From: Cristatella mucedo
Taxonomy: Eukaryota; Bryozoa; Phylactolaemata; Cristatellidae
Direction of reading: 5' to 3'
NCBI GenBank assembly: GCA_009760855.2
Contig: WPIO01000027.1
Location: 4,408,501-4,472,500, forward strand
DNA: 64,000 nt
Shown: piece after piece, positions 8,667-18,689 of the stretch
Position numbering within the stretch: position 1 is the stretch's first letter
Layout of the letters: each line of letters opens with the position of its first letter
Position numbers and translations under genes: made by a program
Notes under the pieces: generated by a model
Seen by the model: only the letters and a program-made list of their open reading frames with translations
What the model was told of the DNA's origin: nothing
The model's database searches: none

Positions 8667-9223
8667 ATGAATCACGATGAAGTTTCTGAATTGCAGGAAC
8701 GTGTTATGGAATTGTTAGCATATAATGCTTACAGTGGAAAACTGACGTGGAAAACAACTTGATGTGGTGTAACTATTGGAAAAGAAGTTGGATCAATTAA
8801 TACTAGTGAATATAGAATAATACAAATAGATGGAAAAAATATTGCCCACATAGACTAGTGTGGCTAATAATGACTGGTAAAATGCCTTTACATTAAATTG
8901 ATCACAAAGACGGAAATAAACAAATTAATTGTTTTGAGGATTTACGTGAAGCAACTGCTGGTGAAAACCAAAGAAATAAAGGAAAACGTTGTGATAACAC
9001 TTTGAATTTTACTGGTGTATATTGGAATAAAAAAGTAAGCAAGTGGAGAGCATTCATAAAAGTAGATAGCATTCAACAACATATTGGATTTTTTGATGAT
9101 CCTGTTACTGAGGCAGAGTTAAGGGACATGGTTGCAATACAATTGCATTTGCAATTCGCACGATGGAATTTTACTTATACACTTAAAGATGATAACAAAT
9201 TAGTAAGTCCCACCGACTATTAA
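8667..9223 (+). pseudogene. HNH endonuclease with AP2-like DNA-binding domain, degraded
   Basis: Family members cut DNA at specific sites and often act as free-standing homing endonucleases in viruses and phages. From ATG 8667 the frame shows a NUMOD/HNH lead-in (YNAYSGKLTWK), a TGA near 8760, a frame change near 8850, then HRLVWLIMTGKMP, IDHKDGNKQINCFEDLR (the HNH core) and NQRNKGKR. The last 73 codons (9002-9223) carry the AP2-like GVYWNKKVSKWRAFI. Its length of about 185 codons fits free-standing HNH-AP2 proteins. The TGA replaces what was probably a CGA codon. Confidence 0.8.
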
Positions 9224-9266
9224 TTCTTACAACGGTTCTTTAACTTATCACGTAGTTTCAACATTT

Positions 9267-9939
9267 ATGAGTGTATTTGTTCCTGTGTTTTTATATTTTT
9301 AACATGTTGCTAATCCTATAAATCCTAGTGATGCTGCAACGAAAGATTATGCTGATACTAAATTACCAATTACAGGAGGAACAATGAATGGAAATAGAAC
9401 TGTAACTGGTGGTATTAAATGTATCATATTCAACTTATGAAAATGATATATTTAATTACAGGATAATTAGTAAAACTAACGCTCCCGTAGCAATTGTAAT
9501 GTGTGGTATTTACACTCGTTATTTTACAAAAACAATGATTAATTTAGTAACAAAATATAAATTAGATTGAGAAATTCTAATTAGAAATATAAAACAGAAG
9601 TACTTTAATAGAGATTTAAATGATGATATAAATTATAGTTTTAAAAGTTATTTTATAGAAAATTATACTTTAACTCTTTACTATATTAATTATATTAATC
9701 ATACTAAACTAGATTACGGAAGGTTAAACATTCAAATAGAGTTTTCATATCCTGTACAAACTAATAATGAAGCTGTAACTGGAATTACACAAGGTTTTAG
9801 CATAAATATGCCAAATACTTCTGATTGTATTTAAATTGAATTTATATCAAATGTTTTTTATTCTCCATCAAGATCACTAGATCTTAGAAAACCTATTAAA
9901 GTTGATGAGCCTGGAGAACTTCCTGTTTATTTTTCATAA
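9267..9939 (+). pseudogene. Fibre-like protein with phage-tail-type collar motif, degraded
   Basis: From ATG 9267 (one TAA near 9300) the frame reaches ANPINPSDAATKDYADTK and GGTMNG, the short repeat unit known from phage and Polinton fibre / tail-collar proteins, where a trimeric stalk carries a receptor-binding head. A frame change near 9415 leads into about 170 codons of beta-rich sequence rich in Asn, Tyr and Ile, with stops near 9568 and 9830, ending at TAA 9937. The globular C-terminal part would be the head domain. An attachment role is inferred from the collar motif; the head domain has no family I recognise. Confidence 0.55.
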
Positions 9940-9947
9940 GATGAAAT

Positions 9948-10339
9948 TTAAGTCTTCCAATCCATAGTCTCTTCAATCAATTCTTCTGGTAGATCACTAC
10001 TCTTTCCTGCATCTAGTTCTTTCTTTATTTTTTCAGTTAGTTCTATTTTTTTAGAGTATGCTTCAGACCTCATACTATTCATTTTTTCTATTTTTAAGTC
10101 TTTTAGAAACTCTTTAAAGATTGAACCATCTCTGACTTTAGTGAATATACATGCTATTTCTGGTTCAGAGTGATTAATCCTTAGTACTTTATATTCTAGT
10201 ACTAGTTTCACAGCATCTAACAAGTTGATCTAATGTCTTCAATTCTACCCATTGGATATGAATAAATCTTAAAGTTTGAATATTGCTGACCTTGTACTTC
10301 ATTAAGACAGTCTTTTCCTCTTGTTTCAACTGAAACCAT
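9948..10339 (-). pseudogene. Viral gene of unknown function, about 130 codons, one frameshift
   Basis: ATG at 10,339 follows TATAGAAA. The frame reads MVSVETRGKDC and YSYPMGRIEDI, shifts near 10,225 and continues for 91 codons to a stop at 9948. The second half is a helical, charged region (KIEKMNSMRSEAYSKKIEL). Small helical proteins of this kind occur in adintovirus genomes, but I cannot name a function. Confidence 0.5.
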
Positions 10340-10347
10340 TTTCTATA
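10340..10347 (-). promoter_or_regulatory. TATAGAAA motif before the 130-codon gene
   Basis: On the minus strand TATAGAAA abuts the ATG at 10,339. Confidence 0.5.
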
Positions 10348-10380
10348 ATATTGTTTTTATTTTGTTATTATTTAAATTTA

Positions 10381-12025
10381 TTACACAGCAGTTGGTGCAG
10401 GTGCAGGTGTTGAAGTTTGTGCTTGTGCTGCTAGAGCTGCTACAGTTGATTTTTGTCTTGCACTTTTACCATATAATAATAATAATAATAATAATGCACT
10501 TGATAAAGCGCCCTTAGAGAACTTAATCTCTTTCTCTAGGCGCTTTACATTTGCTGCAAATGGAAACGCGATTGAATAATGAGTAATATCATGCTTGATA
10601 AACAACATGAATAACATGGTTAGAGTTGACATGCACAGGTCGGCGAGAAATGGTGCAATGTGGCAACTGCGACGCTTACGACAGACAAGCATAGCTGCAG
10701 AGTTTTGCACCAGCTGCAAACGCCTGATCGCACATGCCGGTAGGCCAGCGAGCAGTGACTTGCAGAAGTCGAGACGGGATGTCACGAATGCATGGACCAA
10801 CTTAGATGTGGTATGCTTATCTAAACAAACAATTTTAGCTATGTTATGAATCTGAAAATAGGCAGATTTGACTGGGGAGCTGATATGGCAGTCTAACGAG
10901 AGGTCGCTTTGGAATATGACACCTAGATTTCGAGCCGATTCAACTGGAGATATGCTGGCAGAGCCAACTTTGAGCGTCAGCCTTTCCAATTTGTGAATCA
11001 CACTGGGTTTGCCCATAACTAGTAAGTTAGTTTTATCGTCATTTATTTTTAGAAAACTTGCTGCCATCCATGTGCGGGTGTCATCAATATATGCAGCAAG
11101 TGAGTTGAGAGAATTCGAGGTGCTCGAAGGCTGAGAGGGATCAAAGCAAAGGTACAACTGAGTGTCATCCGCATAGAAGTGAAAGCCTAGATTGTGCTTG
11201 GCAATCACATCAGCAAGAGGCAGAGTATAAACCATGAAAAGAACCGGACCTAGCACGGTGCCCTGAGGTACGCCATATTTCAGAGGTACCTCAGATGATC
11301 TTTGTCCATTCACGTCAATACTCTGGAGTCTCCCACTGAGATAGGACCTGAACCACTGCAGAGCAGTGCCAGTGATGCCCAGGCGAGACGAGAGGCGCTC
11401 TAGAAGAACTTTGTGATCGATGGTATCAAAAGCTGCCGAAAGATCGAGCAAAACAAGCAGAGACACTCTACCCATGTCTGCACTCCTAAGTAGGTCGTTG
11501 TATACCCGAAGCAATGCTGAATCTGTGGAGTGATTAGCTCTAAAGCCAGACTGGAACTTACTAGCAAGATGTGAGGTTTCGATATATGAGTTTAGCTGGT
11601 CCGCTCAGAAATATCAGGTAGAACTGCATAACACTCATCTTTAACCAATTCCAGAGATGTCAGGTTTAACTCCTGATACTCCCGATACAACAGTTGAGTG
11701 TTGGGAGTTGTGTTGCAATCCATGTTGTGTATCCAGCAATCTCAGAAGGATCATCCAGAAGAGCATCAACTTTAGCTCTAACTGTTGTTTCTAGATTTGC
11801 TGTTACATCTGACAACCCTGCAGTGATTATATTTTGAGCTTCAATATCACATTCATCTAGATAGAATTTCCTAACGGATATATCGGTCATAACTGAAATA
11901 TCTTAATCAAATGTTTGTTGATCATAAGATGTCATTCTTGATTTAACAAGATAATCAACGTAAGATTGTAGTGCTGTAGCACTCGTTACAAGGGTTGGAT
12001 CACTAAGATCAGAAGTTGCTTGCAT
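10381..12025 (-). pseudogene. Viral gene of unknown function split by a LINE
   Basis: The N-terminal part starts at ATG 12,025 (TATAGGAA just upstream), reads MQATSDLSDPTLVTSATALQ, meets a TAA near 11,905 and continues through 11,890-11,605. It is interrupted by a LINE at about 10,472-11,603. The C-terminal part resumes as SARQKSTVAAL and a Pro/Ala-rich tail with a stop at 10,381. Because the LINE frame reads into this tail, the DNA now shows one artificial 377-codon open frame. A second ATG at 11,890 lacks the start motif and is probably internal. Function unknown. Confidence 0.55.
10472..11603 (-). mobile_element. 5'-truncated CR1/L2-type LINE with reverse transcriptase, inside a viral gene
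   Basis: The minus strand carries reverse transcriptase blocks ASKFQSGFRANHST, LLDLSAAFDTIDH, PLKYGVPQGTVLGP and the catalytic FYADD, followed by the thumb region SRLDFCKSLLAGLP. The frame is open for over 1.1 kb, so this is a fairly young copy. It is truncated at the 5' side near 11,603, just upstream of the palm domain, and ends with the family 3' tail and an (ATT)n microsatellite at 10,472-10,496. It closely resembles the copy at 55,258-57,215 in the claspin intron. Confidence 0.85.
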
Positions 12026-12125
12026 TTCCTATATAATAATAAAACAATTACATTCACACAAATTAATAACTATAATCTAATTACCAAATGCTATGACTAG
12101 TATTTGTAATACTCTTTTATAGTTT

Positions 12126-12322
12126 TTATTCATACTCATGTATTTTATCACAAGCATTACAAATATCTATAAGACTCAAAATAATTATACCATCTAAGTC
12201 TGGAATAAATTTATACAGATAATTTTAAGTATATCTTTACTGACACATTTTAATTTCGTGTTGCAAATTTCTTTTGCTAATTTTCTAGCTTTTTTACAGC
12301 TAAGAATTCAAGAAACTTACAT
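12126..12322 (-). pseudogene. Small viral gene, tandem copy B
   Basis: ATG at 12,322, with TATAGTA just upstream. About 65 codons with stops at codons 2 and 5 and a frame change near 12,220. Shared blocks with copy A are ILSC, a Lys/Arg helix, IPDLD and LIDIC followed two residues later by CD. Function unknown. Confidence 0.5.
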
Positions 12323-12388
12323 TACTATACTTACATTATAAAATGTGTACACTAGGTTCTGTTTTTGGCGTTTTAGATTTTTATTTGC

Positions 12389-12610
12389 TTATTCTAACAT
12401 TTCATTGATCTTGCTACGACATTCAATTAGTTAATCACATGTATCACAAATATCTATAAGAACATTAATAAATGAGCTATCTAAATCTGGAATAAGTTTA
12501 TCAAGTGAATGTTTAACCAATCGTTGATCTTCTCATTTAAGTTTTTGTAAACATATTCTTATTGCCATTTCTCTAGATTGTTCACAGCTGAGAATTCTTG
12601 AAACATCCGT
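12389..12610 (-). pseudogene. Small viral gene, tandem copy A, start ATG changed to ACG
   Basis: The frame begins at an ACG codon (12,610) placed exactly where TATAGAAA would put the start, and reads DVSRILSCEQSREMAIRICL, then a TGA, LIPDLD and LIDICDTCD, a TAA and a short tail. It aligns along its whole length with copy B immediately downstream, so the pair arose by tandem duplication. The two Cys in CDTC could bind metal. Function unknown. Confidence 0.5.
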
Positions 12611-12618
12611 TTTCTATA
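12611..12618 (-). promoter_or_regulatory. TATAGAAA motif before tandem copy A
   Basis: On the minus strand TATAGAAA abuts the ACG at 12,610, supporting ACG as a mutated ATG. Confidence 0.45.
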
Positions 12619-12699
12619 TAAGTAAAATAAATGTTTATTTTATTTTATTTAAAGTTCATATTATTTGTTTACATAATTATGATAATCTTTTTGAATATA

Positions 12700-12933
12700 T
12701 CATGCATCTTGTTCTCCAAATAGAAATAGAAGTTCTTCAAGACTTATATAACCTTCATCACTAACATAATCCTCTTCTACACTAATACTGCTATAAGAAA
12801 AGTCTGTTTCAGATTCTGATTCTGATTCAGGAACATAGTCAGGATGTTCAGAAAAAGTATCAGATACTGATTCAAGGTCTGAAGGAGTAATATTCTCTAA
12901 AGATTGGAAAACTTCGTGTTTTTCTTGGTCCAT
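12700..12933 (-). CDS. Small acidic viral protein, 77 residues, intact
   Basis: ATG at 12,933 follows CTATAGG, the viral start motif. The protein is strongly acidic and Ser-rich (PESESESETDFSYSS) with an aromatic/Leu-rich end (LEELLFLFGE). No stops interrupt it. No family recognised; low-complexity acidic proteins of this size occur in many DNA viruses as regulators or DNA mimics, but nothing here shows which. Confidence 0.55.
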   Translation of the reverse strand: MDQEKHEVFQSLENITPSDLESVSDTFSEHPDYVPESESESETDFSYSSISVEEDYVSDEGYISLEELLFLFGEQDA

Positions 12934-12957
12934 CCTATAGTAGTGAAAATAATTTTA

Positions 12958-13100
12958 CTAATTTATATTTAATTTCTCCATTGATTTAAGCAGATCTATT
13001 TCTTCTAGAATATTAACACGTTTTTATCTGTTTTCATTTTCTCTTCATCAGCAAGTCTTACTTTCTTTATAGGTATTTGTTTTGTGTTTTCGCTTGGCAT
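12958..13100 (-). pseudogene. Tiny viral gene, about 46 codons, one frameshift
   Basis: ATG at 13,100 preceded by AATATAG. It reads MPSENTKQIPIKKVRLADEE, shifts near 13,020 and ends in a short Leu/Ile helix at 12,958. It lies 17 bp below the polymerase stop. Unknown function. Confidence 0.4.
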
Positions 13101-13117
13101 CTATATTAACATTCAAA

Positions 13118-16100
13118 CTATTTTCCACCAGTATCTTTTATTCTATAGTGACCGTAAGTAAGTGAATGCATTCCACAATCTAACCAGTACCGTTTTGATT
13201 CAAATGCAGATAGCGCAACTTTTTCTAACTCATTAGTAAATAGTTCATGTGTATCTTGAGATATATTATGAAACTTCCTAATTTGTTTTTCACTAAATCC
13301 TTCAACGGATTTACCTTTGAAAATTTCTATACTATCAGTTAAACGACTAAAAAATGTATAATGTCCGATTGTTTTAGTTAAAACTGTTTTTGTTACTCCT
13401 TTTGTAGCTGTTTTCTTTTCAGCATCAACAATACTTACAGAATATAGTCTTGGTCTTAAAGCACATACTTCTGAAAATACTTGACCTTCTGTTTCACCCT
13501 TAAACTTTTCAATTGTATTAACATAAAAATAATCTGGCACTGCCTTCATATCATTGTAAAAATTGTGTGTTTCAATATTCATAATTAAAGAGTCAGTATC
13601 AATATAGATTAAACTAACTTTATTTTCATGTTTTGGTTTTATAACATCATAATAAAACTTTTGCATATGTAACTTTGATAAATCTAGAATTGTACTACCC
13701 ATGATTATTGGTTTATTTAATCTTGTTTTAGATTGATTCATTTGAAATATCATCAAGGATTTTCCAAAGTCTCTAAAATTAATCATTTTTGGATCTCTTA
13801 TTCGTTTATTGAATTTCTTTTTTCCTACTTCATCAATAGCATTAATTAAGTAAGTTTTAACTCTTTTTCAACATCTTCACAAGTTTTACCATAAAATGAG
13901 TTGATTAAAATTTTCCAAAGATTTCTTTAAAACTTTTTACTTGAATTTAATGCTTTCATTTCAGCACACATTTCAATATAAGGTATAAGTTATCTTCACT
14001 GTTTAAACTTGGAAACATTCTTTACAACACATATCATTCCATGTCCAAACAGAATTTTAAATATCAATAGTTTAGTAAATAATCCTTCTTTGGTAGAAAG
14101 TCACACACTAACTTTGGAACATTGCTTGCTCCTGTTTTGAGTTTATTTTGAAAGTTAAAATATTCACTAAAATCAACAACTCTATTCCACGCACATAATG
14201 GATACTCATTGTGTAAATCATGGTAATACTCCTTAGTTATAGGATCATATTCAATATCAACAACAAATAAGTGACCAATATCTGACTCATCTAATTTAAG
14301 AATACTATCAATATTCGCTGAGCTGGTTTGTTTAGTACAGTGGCTTGTTTAGTACAGTTTGGTACAGTGGTTAAGGTGCTCGCCCCGACCAAGGTCTGGC
14401 TGAGGTCGTGGGCTCGAGCCCCAAGGCATATGTTAAGCGCCTGAATAGAGATGAAGTTGATGCTACTGAGCGACCATCACCACGTCCTCGAAATTTAGGT
14501 GTCGTTTTCGACAGTTGCCTCAATTTCAGAAGCTTTATTCAGAAGTCTGCTTCTACAGCTAGCCATCACATCCGATACCGATCCAAGATTAGGAGCTCTC
14601 TCCCACAGTGGCTTGTAAAAAATTTACCTAGCTCTTTAGTTCTGTCTCGGCTTGATTTTTGTAATTCTCTTTTGGCTGGGCTGCCAAAGAAAGCTATTAG
14701 GCCACTGCAGCGGACTATGAACATGGCTGCAAGGCAAGTCTTTAAGTTCCAGCGGTTTGAGCACGTGTCTCCTTTGCTGAAAGAGCTAGGATGGTTGCCG
14801 GTTGAGCAACGAATACAGAGCAAAGTTCTTACGCTGACCCACATAGCCCGCCACGGCTTGGCTCCTTCGTACCTAGCTGAACTACTGCATCAGTTTCAGC
14901 CTGTTCACGCCCTCAGGTACTCTGTAGACAATAAATTAGCTGTCCCATTCCTCCGGATAAAGGCAGTTGGTGACAGAAGCTTGAGCTCTGCAGGTCCTAG
15001 GCTGAGGAACTCGCTTCCACAATTCTTACGCAACGACAACTACTGTCCTACTGTCGACTATGGCACATCCTTTTCAGCGGTCCTGAGCTGCTACTTCCAT
15101 GCTACTCACTACCTCAACTGCTCTTCTGACTCTACTATGCTTCCCACTTTTTCTTTGTTGCGTGAGACGAAGTCTGTTGGCTACCGAATGCGTACCGGAA
15201 GCCGCTTAGGCTGTGAGTGCGCTATAAAAAAAACTCTCTGCGTAACACCCACACGGTCTTTATGACTTTGTGGAGTTCCAGACGGAGATACATTTAGATA
15301 CAACTTCTCTTGGAGCGCTATACAAATAAATACAAATAAATTATATTCCATCCATCATTTGAAATTACTTCAATATTTCCTTGTGGTAGAAGCTCCATCA
15401 TTGCTGTAGGATAAAGACTTGTTGCATCTTGATAAGTTATCCATGTTGCTGGTTTATCCTAATCATAACCATGAACCATTGGATTGTTTGCTTTAACAAG
15501 TCTACAATTCACTTGACATATTCCACTACGAATAGATTTTTTAAACATATTATAATTGTTTCTATCAGTTATCAAGTCAATCTTTACTCGTGAAAACCAG
15601 AATATTGCACTCCATGATAAGTTTGGTGTTGTTATAAAGTTTGCAGGATTAAGTTTTAGTTTTGATATCACCTTTTCTATAACTCTCAAAACAATCTGCA
15701 AGTTATAACACATCTGTTAATAGATATAAATTATGATATTCTAACCTATTTTTACGATAAAACTCTTTCCAAACAGCATTTTTTTATAACTTTCATCAGA
15801 TATACCAGTCATGTAAACACTTGAGCAAAAATCTTCCTTATTTGGAAGAGAAGTAACGAAAAACTTCTCAAATGAATCCATGAACTCATAAGGACACTCT
15901 CCTTTTGTTGCTAACATATTAAGGTTTTTATTTGGATGTTGTTCACTTAAAACTTTATTAGAAATTGAAAAACAATCAATTGTTTTACCCATTGTTGATG
16001 CTATGAAGTCTAATGATCCAAAAGCATAAATTGAGCACTATCCTTAAAACTTAATCATTAACTCTTAACACCATGTACTTCTCAAGATTATTTGCTATTG

Positions 16101-17720
16101 GTTCTGATTCAACACTAACAATTTTAACTGCCTTAACAATTATTTGTAAATCATATCCTCTAAAGTTATGAAGTATAACAGGAAGTTGCCATTTTTTAAA
16201 TGTATTCCAGCTTTTAGATTGCAAAGATGGTGGGCAGCTTCTCTATATTTATTTGTTAGATGACAGTGATCATGAACTTGTTTCATATCACTTTTTTTAA
16301 TTGAATGGTTCTTTACACATCCAACAGAAAATAGCTTTTTTGTGTTCTTCTAGTTCACTATCAGTTAAGTCATCCATTTTACTTTATGAATTATGCTCAA
16401 TCAATTTACTTTTTAAAAAGTTTCATACCTCAAACAGTTTTTGTAAAAACTTGACTACACAATCAGAACCAACATTAATAAACTTATCAAAAACCTCTTC
16501 TTTCCAATCAATAATAACATAAGCAGCTGAGCATGGAGTATGAATTGATCCATTTTTTCCTTTTTCAATTATACATTCAAAGTCTGCATAACAAACATAT
16601 GGACATGTATTAGGATGTTTGAAAGAATCAAACTTAATAAACTTACTCTTTTCATTTGGCATTACATAAACTGTTGCTCTAGAGTTTATACTTTAACATA
16701 ATTCTAAATGTTCATATACTTGTTTTTTTATCAAAGAATCTATTTAAACACCTATGACAATAATATTGTTTTCCTCCAGAGTCTGCAGGTCTGCATAATG
16801 AATTGAAATTATTATTCAACATATAATGTTCTTTTTCATCTTTATTGAGTAATAATAGATTTACATTTCTCCCATCTTTCTCATCTGACGTTTTTACAAA
16901 TCTTAATGGAGAAACTGTTGATTCTTTATATCCACGTGAGTAAACATGTATGCTAACATTTATTGCTTTCTCTAATTTATCAACATCTTTAACCATTAGA
17001 GGCCACTCAATTTTATTAATCAAGTGAGAATATTTAATAGATAATATTTATTTTAATACATTTATCTTCGATTTATTTCCTTCTACATGATTCAAAGCTC
17101 TTAAAACCAACCATAGAGCGAGAAACTCACCATTAATATTTTTTCAGTTAATTATGCACTTTTTAGCAAGATATTAAGGAGTTTCAATATATGTTCCACC
17201 ACCTATAGGTATATATTTAGAAACAATAACTGAAAATGAATGATATCCAGGAAATAACCATCCAGAACCAATGTTACGTTCCATTAACATCTCAGAATTG
17301 GTCCCTAGCGAAAGCATGATTTTTTCATAAATTAGATTTGCTGATTCACTATTCATTGAACACTGATTTTGATTGTGCTCCTTTTCTTTCTCTGTCTCCA
17401 TTATCAAACATTTTCATATCGAATGATACTTTAAAGTGAACTTTAATAAATGGCTATGAATTTCTAACTCTATCAAGTAACTTATTAGTTTGATATCTAA
17501 GAAATTCTTTAAGTGATTCAAAGTCAGCATATCTTCTCTTTGTTTTATAAGCAAAAGTTAAAGTATTTCCACCTCCAGTAACAACTGGTTCTGTAAAACC
17601 AACTTGATTAAGTCTTCCTTGTTTTCCAACATATTTTCTACTTGATGAATCAACGTCAATATTCATTAACCTTCTAACTTCAAAAGGAAAAGAATTTCTT
17701 TGCCTCGATTGAGAAGTCAT
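13118..17720 (-). pseudogene. Family-B DNA polymerase (Polinton/adintovirus type), split by a retroelement
   Basis: The viral replicase. From ATG 17,720 downward come an N-terminal region with GGGNTLTF and DFESLKEFL; GGGTY and ALWLVLRALNHVE (17,200-17,070); a Cys/His finger YYCHRCLNRF (16,760); exonuclease motif I YADFE (16,567-16,590); exonuclease II HNFRGYDL (about 16,165); exonuclease III region YEFMDSFEKF (15,885); motif A DATSLYP (15,408-15,428). After the retroelement come DLHNEYPLC (14,210) and motif C YIDTDS (13,589-13,606), then the thumb ending at 13,118. Without the insertion about 3.6 kb or 1,190 codons remain, a normal size. There are several frameshifts and stops (for example near 17,450, 17,150, 16,690, 16,050 and 13,870-14,050). 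The order and motifs make the assignment secure. Confidence 0.9.
14316..15345 (+). mobile_element. Composite retroelement in the polymerase gene: SINE head joined to a LINE 3' half
   Basis: From about 14,340 there is a tRNA-derived head (A-box-like GTGGTTAAGGTGCTCGCCCC, B-box-like GGGCTCGAGCCCC) continuing into AAGCGCCTGAATAGAGAT, the SINE body seen elsewhere in the window. It then passes directly into the thumb/C-terminal part of a LINE protein (SRLDFCNSLLAGLP, LKELGWLPVEQRI), open to 15,265, and ends with GGAGCGCTATA plus (TACAAATAAA) repeats. The LINE subfamily differs from the one at 10.5 kb (compare HGLAPSYLAEL with the 49,965-50,110 relic). Confidence 0.7.
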
Positions 17721-17749
17721 TTGCTAAATAAGGTAAAAATATTTTTCCT

Positions 17750-17980
17750 AAGATAAATTAATTATTAAGAGAACGAAACTTTACTGTAAGTTTATCCAAC
17801 AAAGTAGCACAAATGACGCTATCTTAGTGATGAGAGTTTTTTCACGGTACGATATCGGGTCATTTTTGGACATCCAACGGTAAAATCGAAGATAGACGAA
17901 AATTAGCTTATGTCCTATCGGGAAAAACAATCATCAGGGGAGTAAACATAAACCGGTTTCAATAAGCGTGTGCTGTCCGT
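17750..17980. other. Right border zone of the viral block
   Basis: No gene is seen. Base composition changes from AT-rich to mixed over this stretch. It may contain the viral terminal inverted repeat, but the partner terminus is outside the window, so this cannot be tested here. Confidence 0.3.
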
Positions 17981-17984
17981 GCCA

Positions 17985-18250
17985 CTTGTCTTTACATGAC
18001 TCCTAATGAACTTTTCCAGTGTGATCAGGACGCTGGCGGTACCGAGGATTTGAAGTGGTGCCCCGGTCACTCAGACTGCCTTCACGGTGGACTTATCCAA
18101 CTTCAAGCCCCAAGCCCTAGCACATTTTGCATCGATTTAGGAGATTTCGGCACCTGAATCCAGAAGCACAGCTACATGCCGGTCATCTACTAGGAGGTCC
18201 ACCGAAGTGGTAATTGTGTCCTCTCGTGCTCCAAGCTCACCACAAATATG
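17985..18250 (-). mobile_element. Ty3-type retropepsin relic
   Basis: The minus strand encodes an aspartic protease core VAVLLDSGAE with the D-S-G-A active site, followed about 45 codons later by PLQILGTASVLI, the second conserved turn. There are two in-frame stops. No integrase or reverse transcriptase of the same element is visible nearby. Confidence 0.55.
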
Positions 18251-18689
18251 CGGAATTGGTGTATGTCTTTCCTGAGGGTTTGTGGCACTCTGACGTTCAG
18301 TGAGCTTTTGGTTTTCCTAGTCCAGCATGCTACTGGCATTCTCAGGGCTTGTCATGGCCTCCCGGCAGGGAGCCACAGGCGAGGGCCCCCGATCCGCTGG
18401 GCCTATTTCAGCTGCTCTCCCCCTCCCGCTTTCGCTCTAGATGCTCGGCCGTCTGTACCTGCTCCGAATCGGTTGTCTATTTACTGTGTTGAAATGGTTA
18501 GATCGCCGTTTCGGCTTCCCCTCCGTCTTGTAAGCGCTTTCTTTGTGACGAGCGTTCCTTCTCAGTCAAATAGACGAACAGATGCTGGAGCTGAGCTTCC
18601 AGCTATTCATTGTGTAACCCAGCGCTGGCCTTACTCAGTTTTAGGGCGAACAAGAACTGCTCAGCAAGAAACACCTCTGTTCTAAAGCG

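Noticed and set aside
8667-9223. Alternative genetic code to explain in-frame stops in viral genes
   Set aside because: Stops of all three kinds occur together with true frameshifts, and several are best explained by decay of CGA and CAA codons. The standard code with decay is enough.
1-17750. Viral block as a contaminant or chimeric assembly
   Set aside because: Host LINE and SINE families are nested inside its genes. Only the junction itself remains to be confirmed by reads.
18248-18685. 145-residue plus-strand frame
   Set aside because: No recognisable domain, GC-rich context beside a retropepsin relic on the other strand; likely chance.
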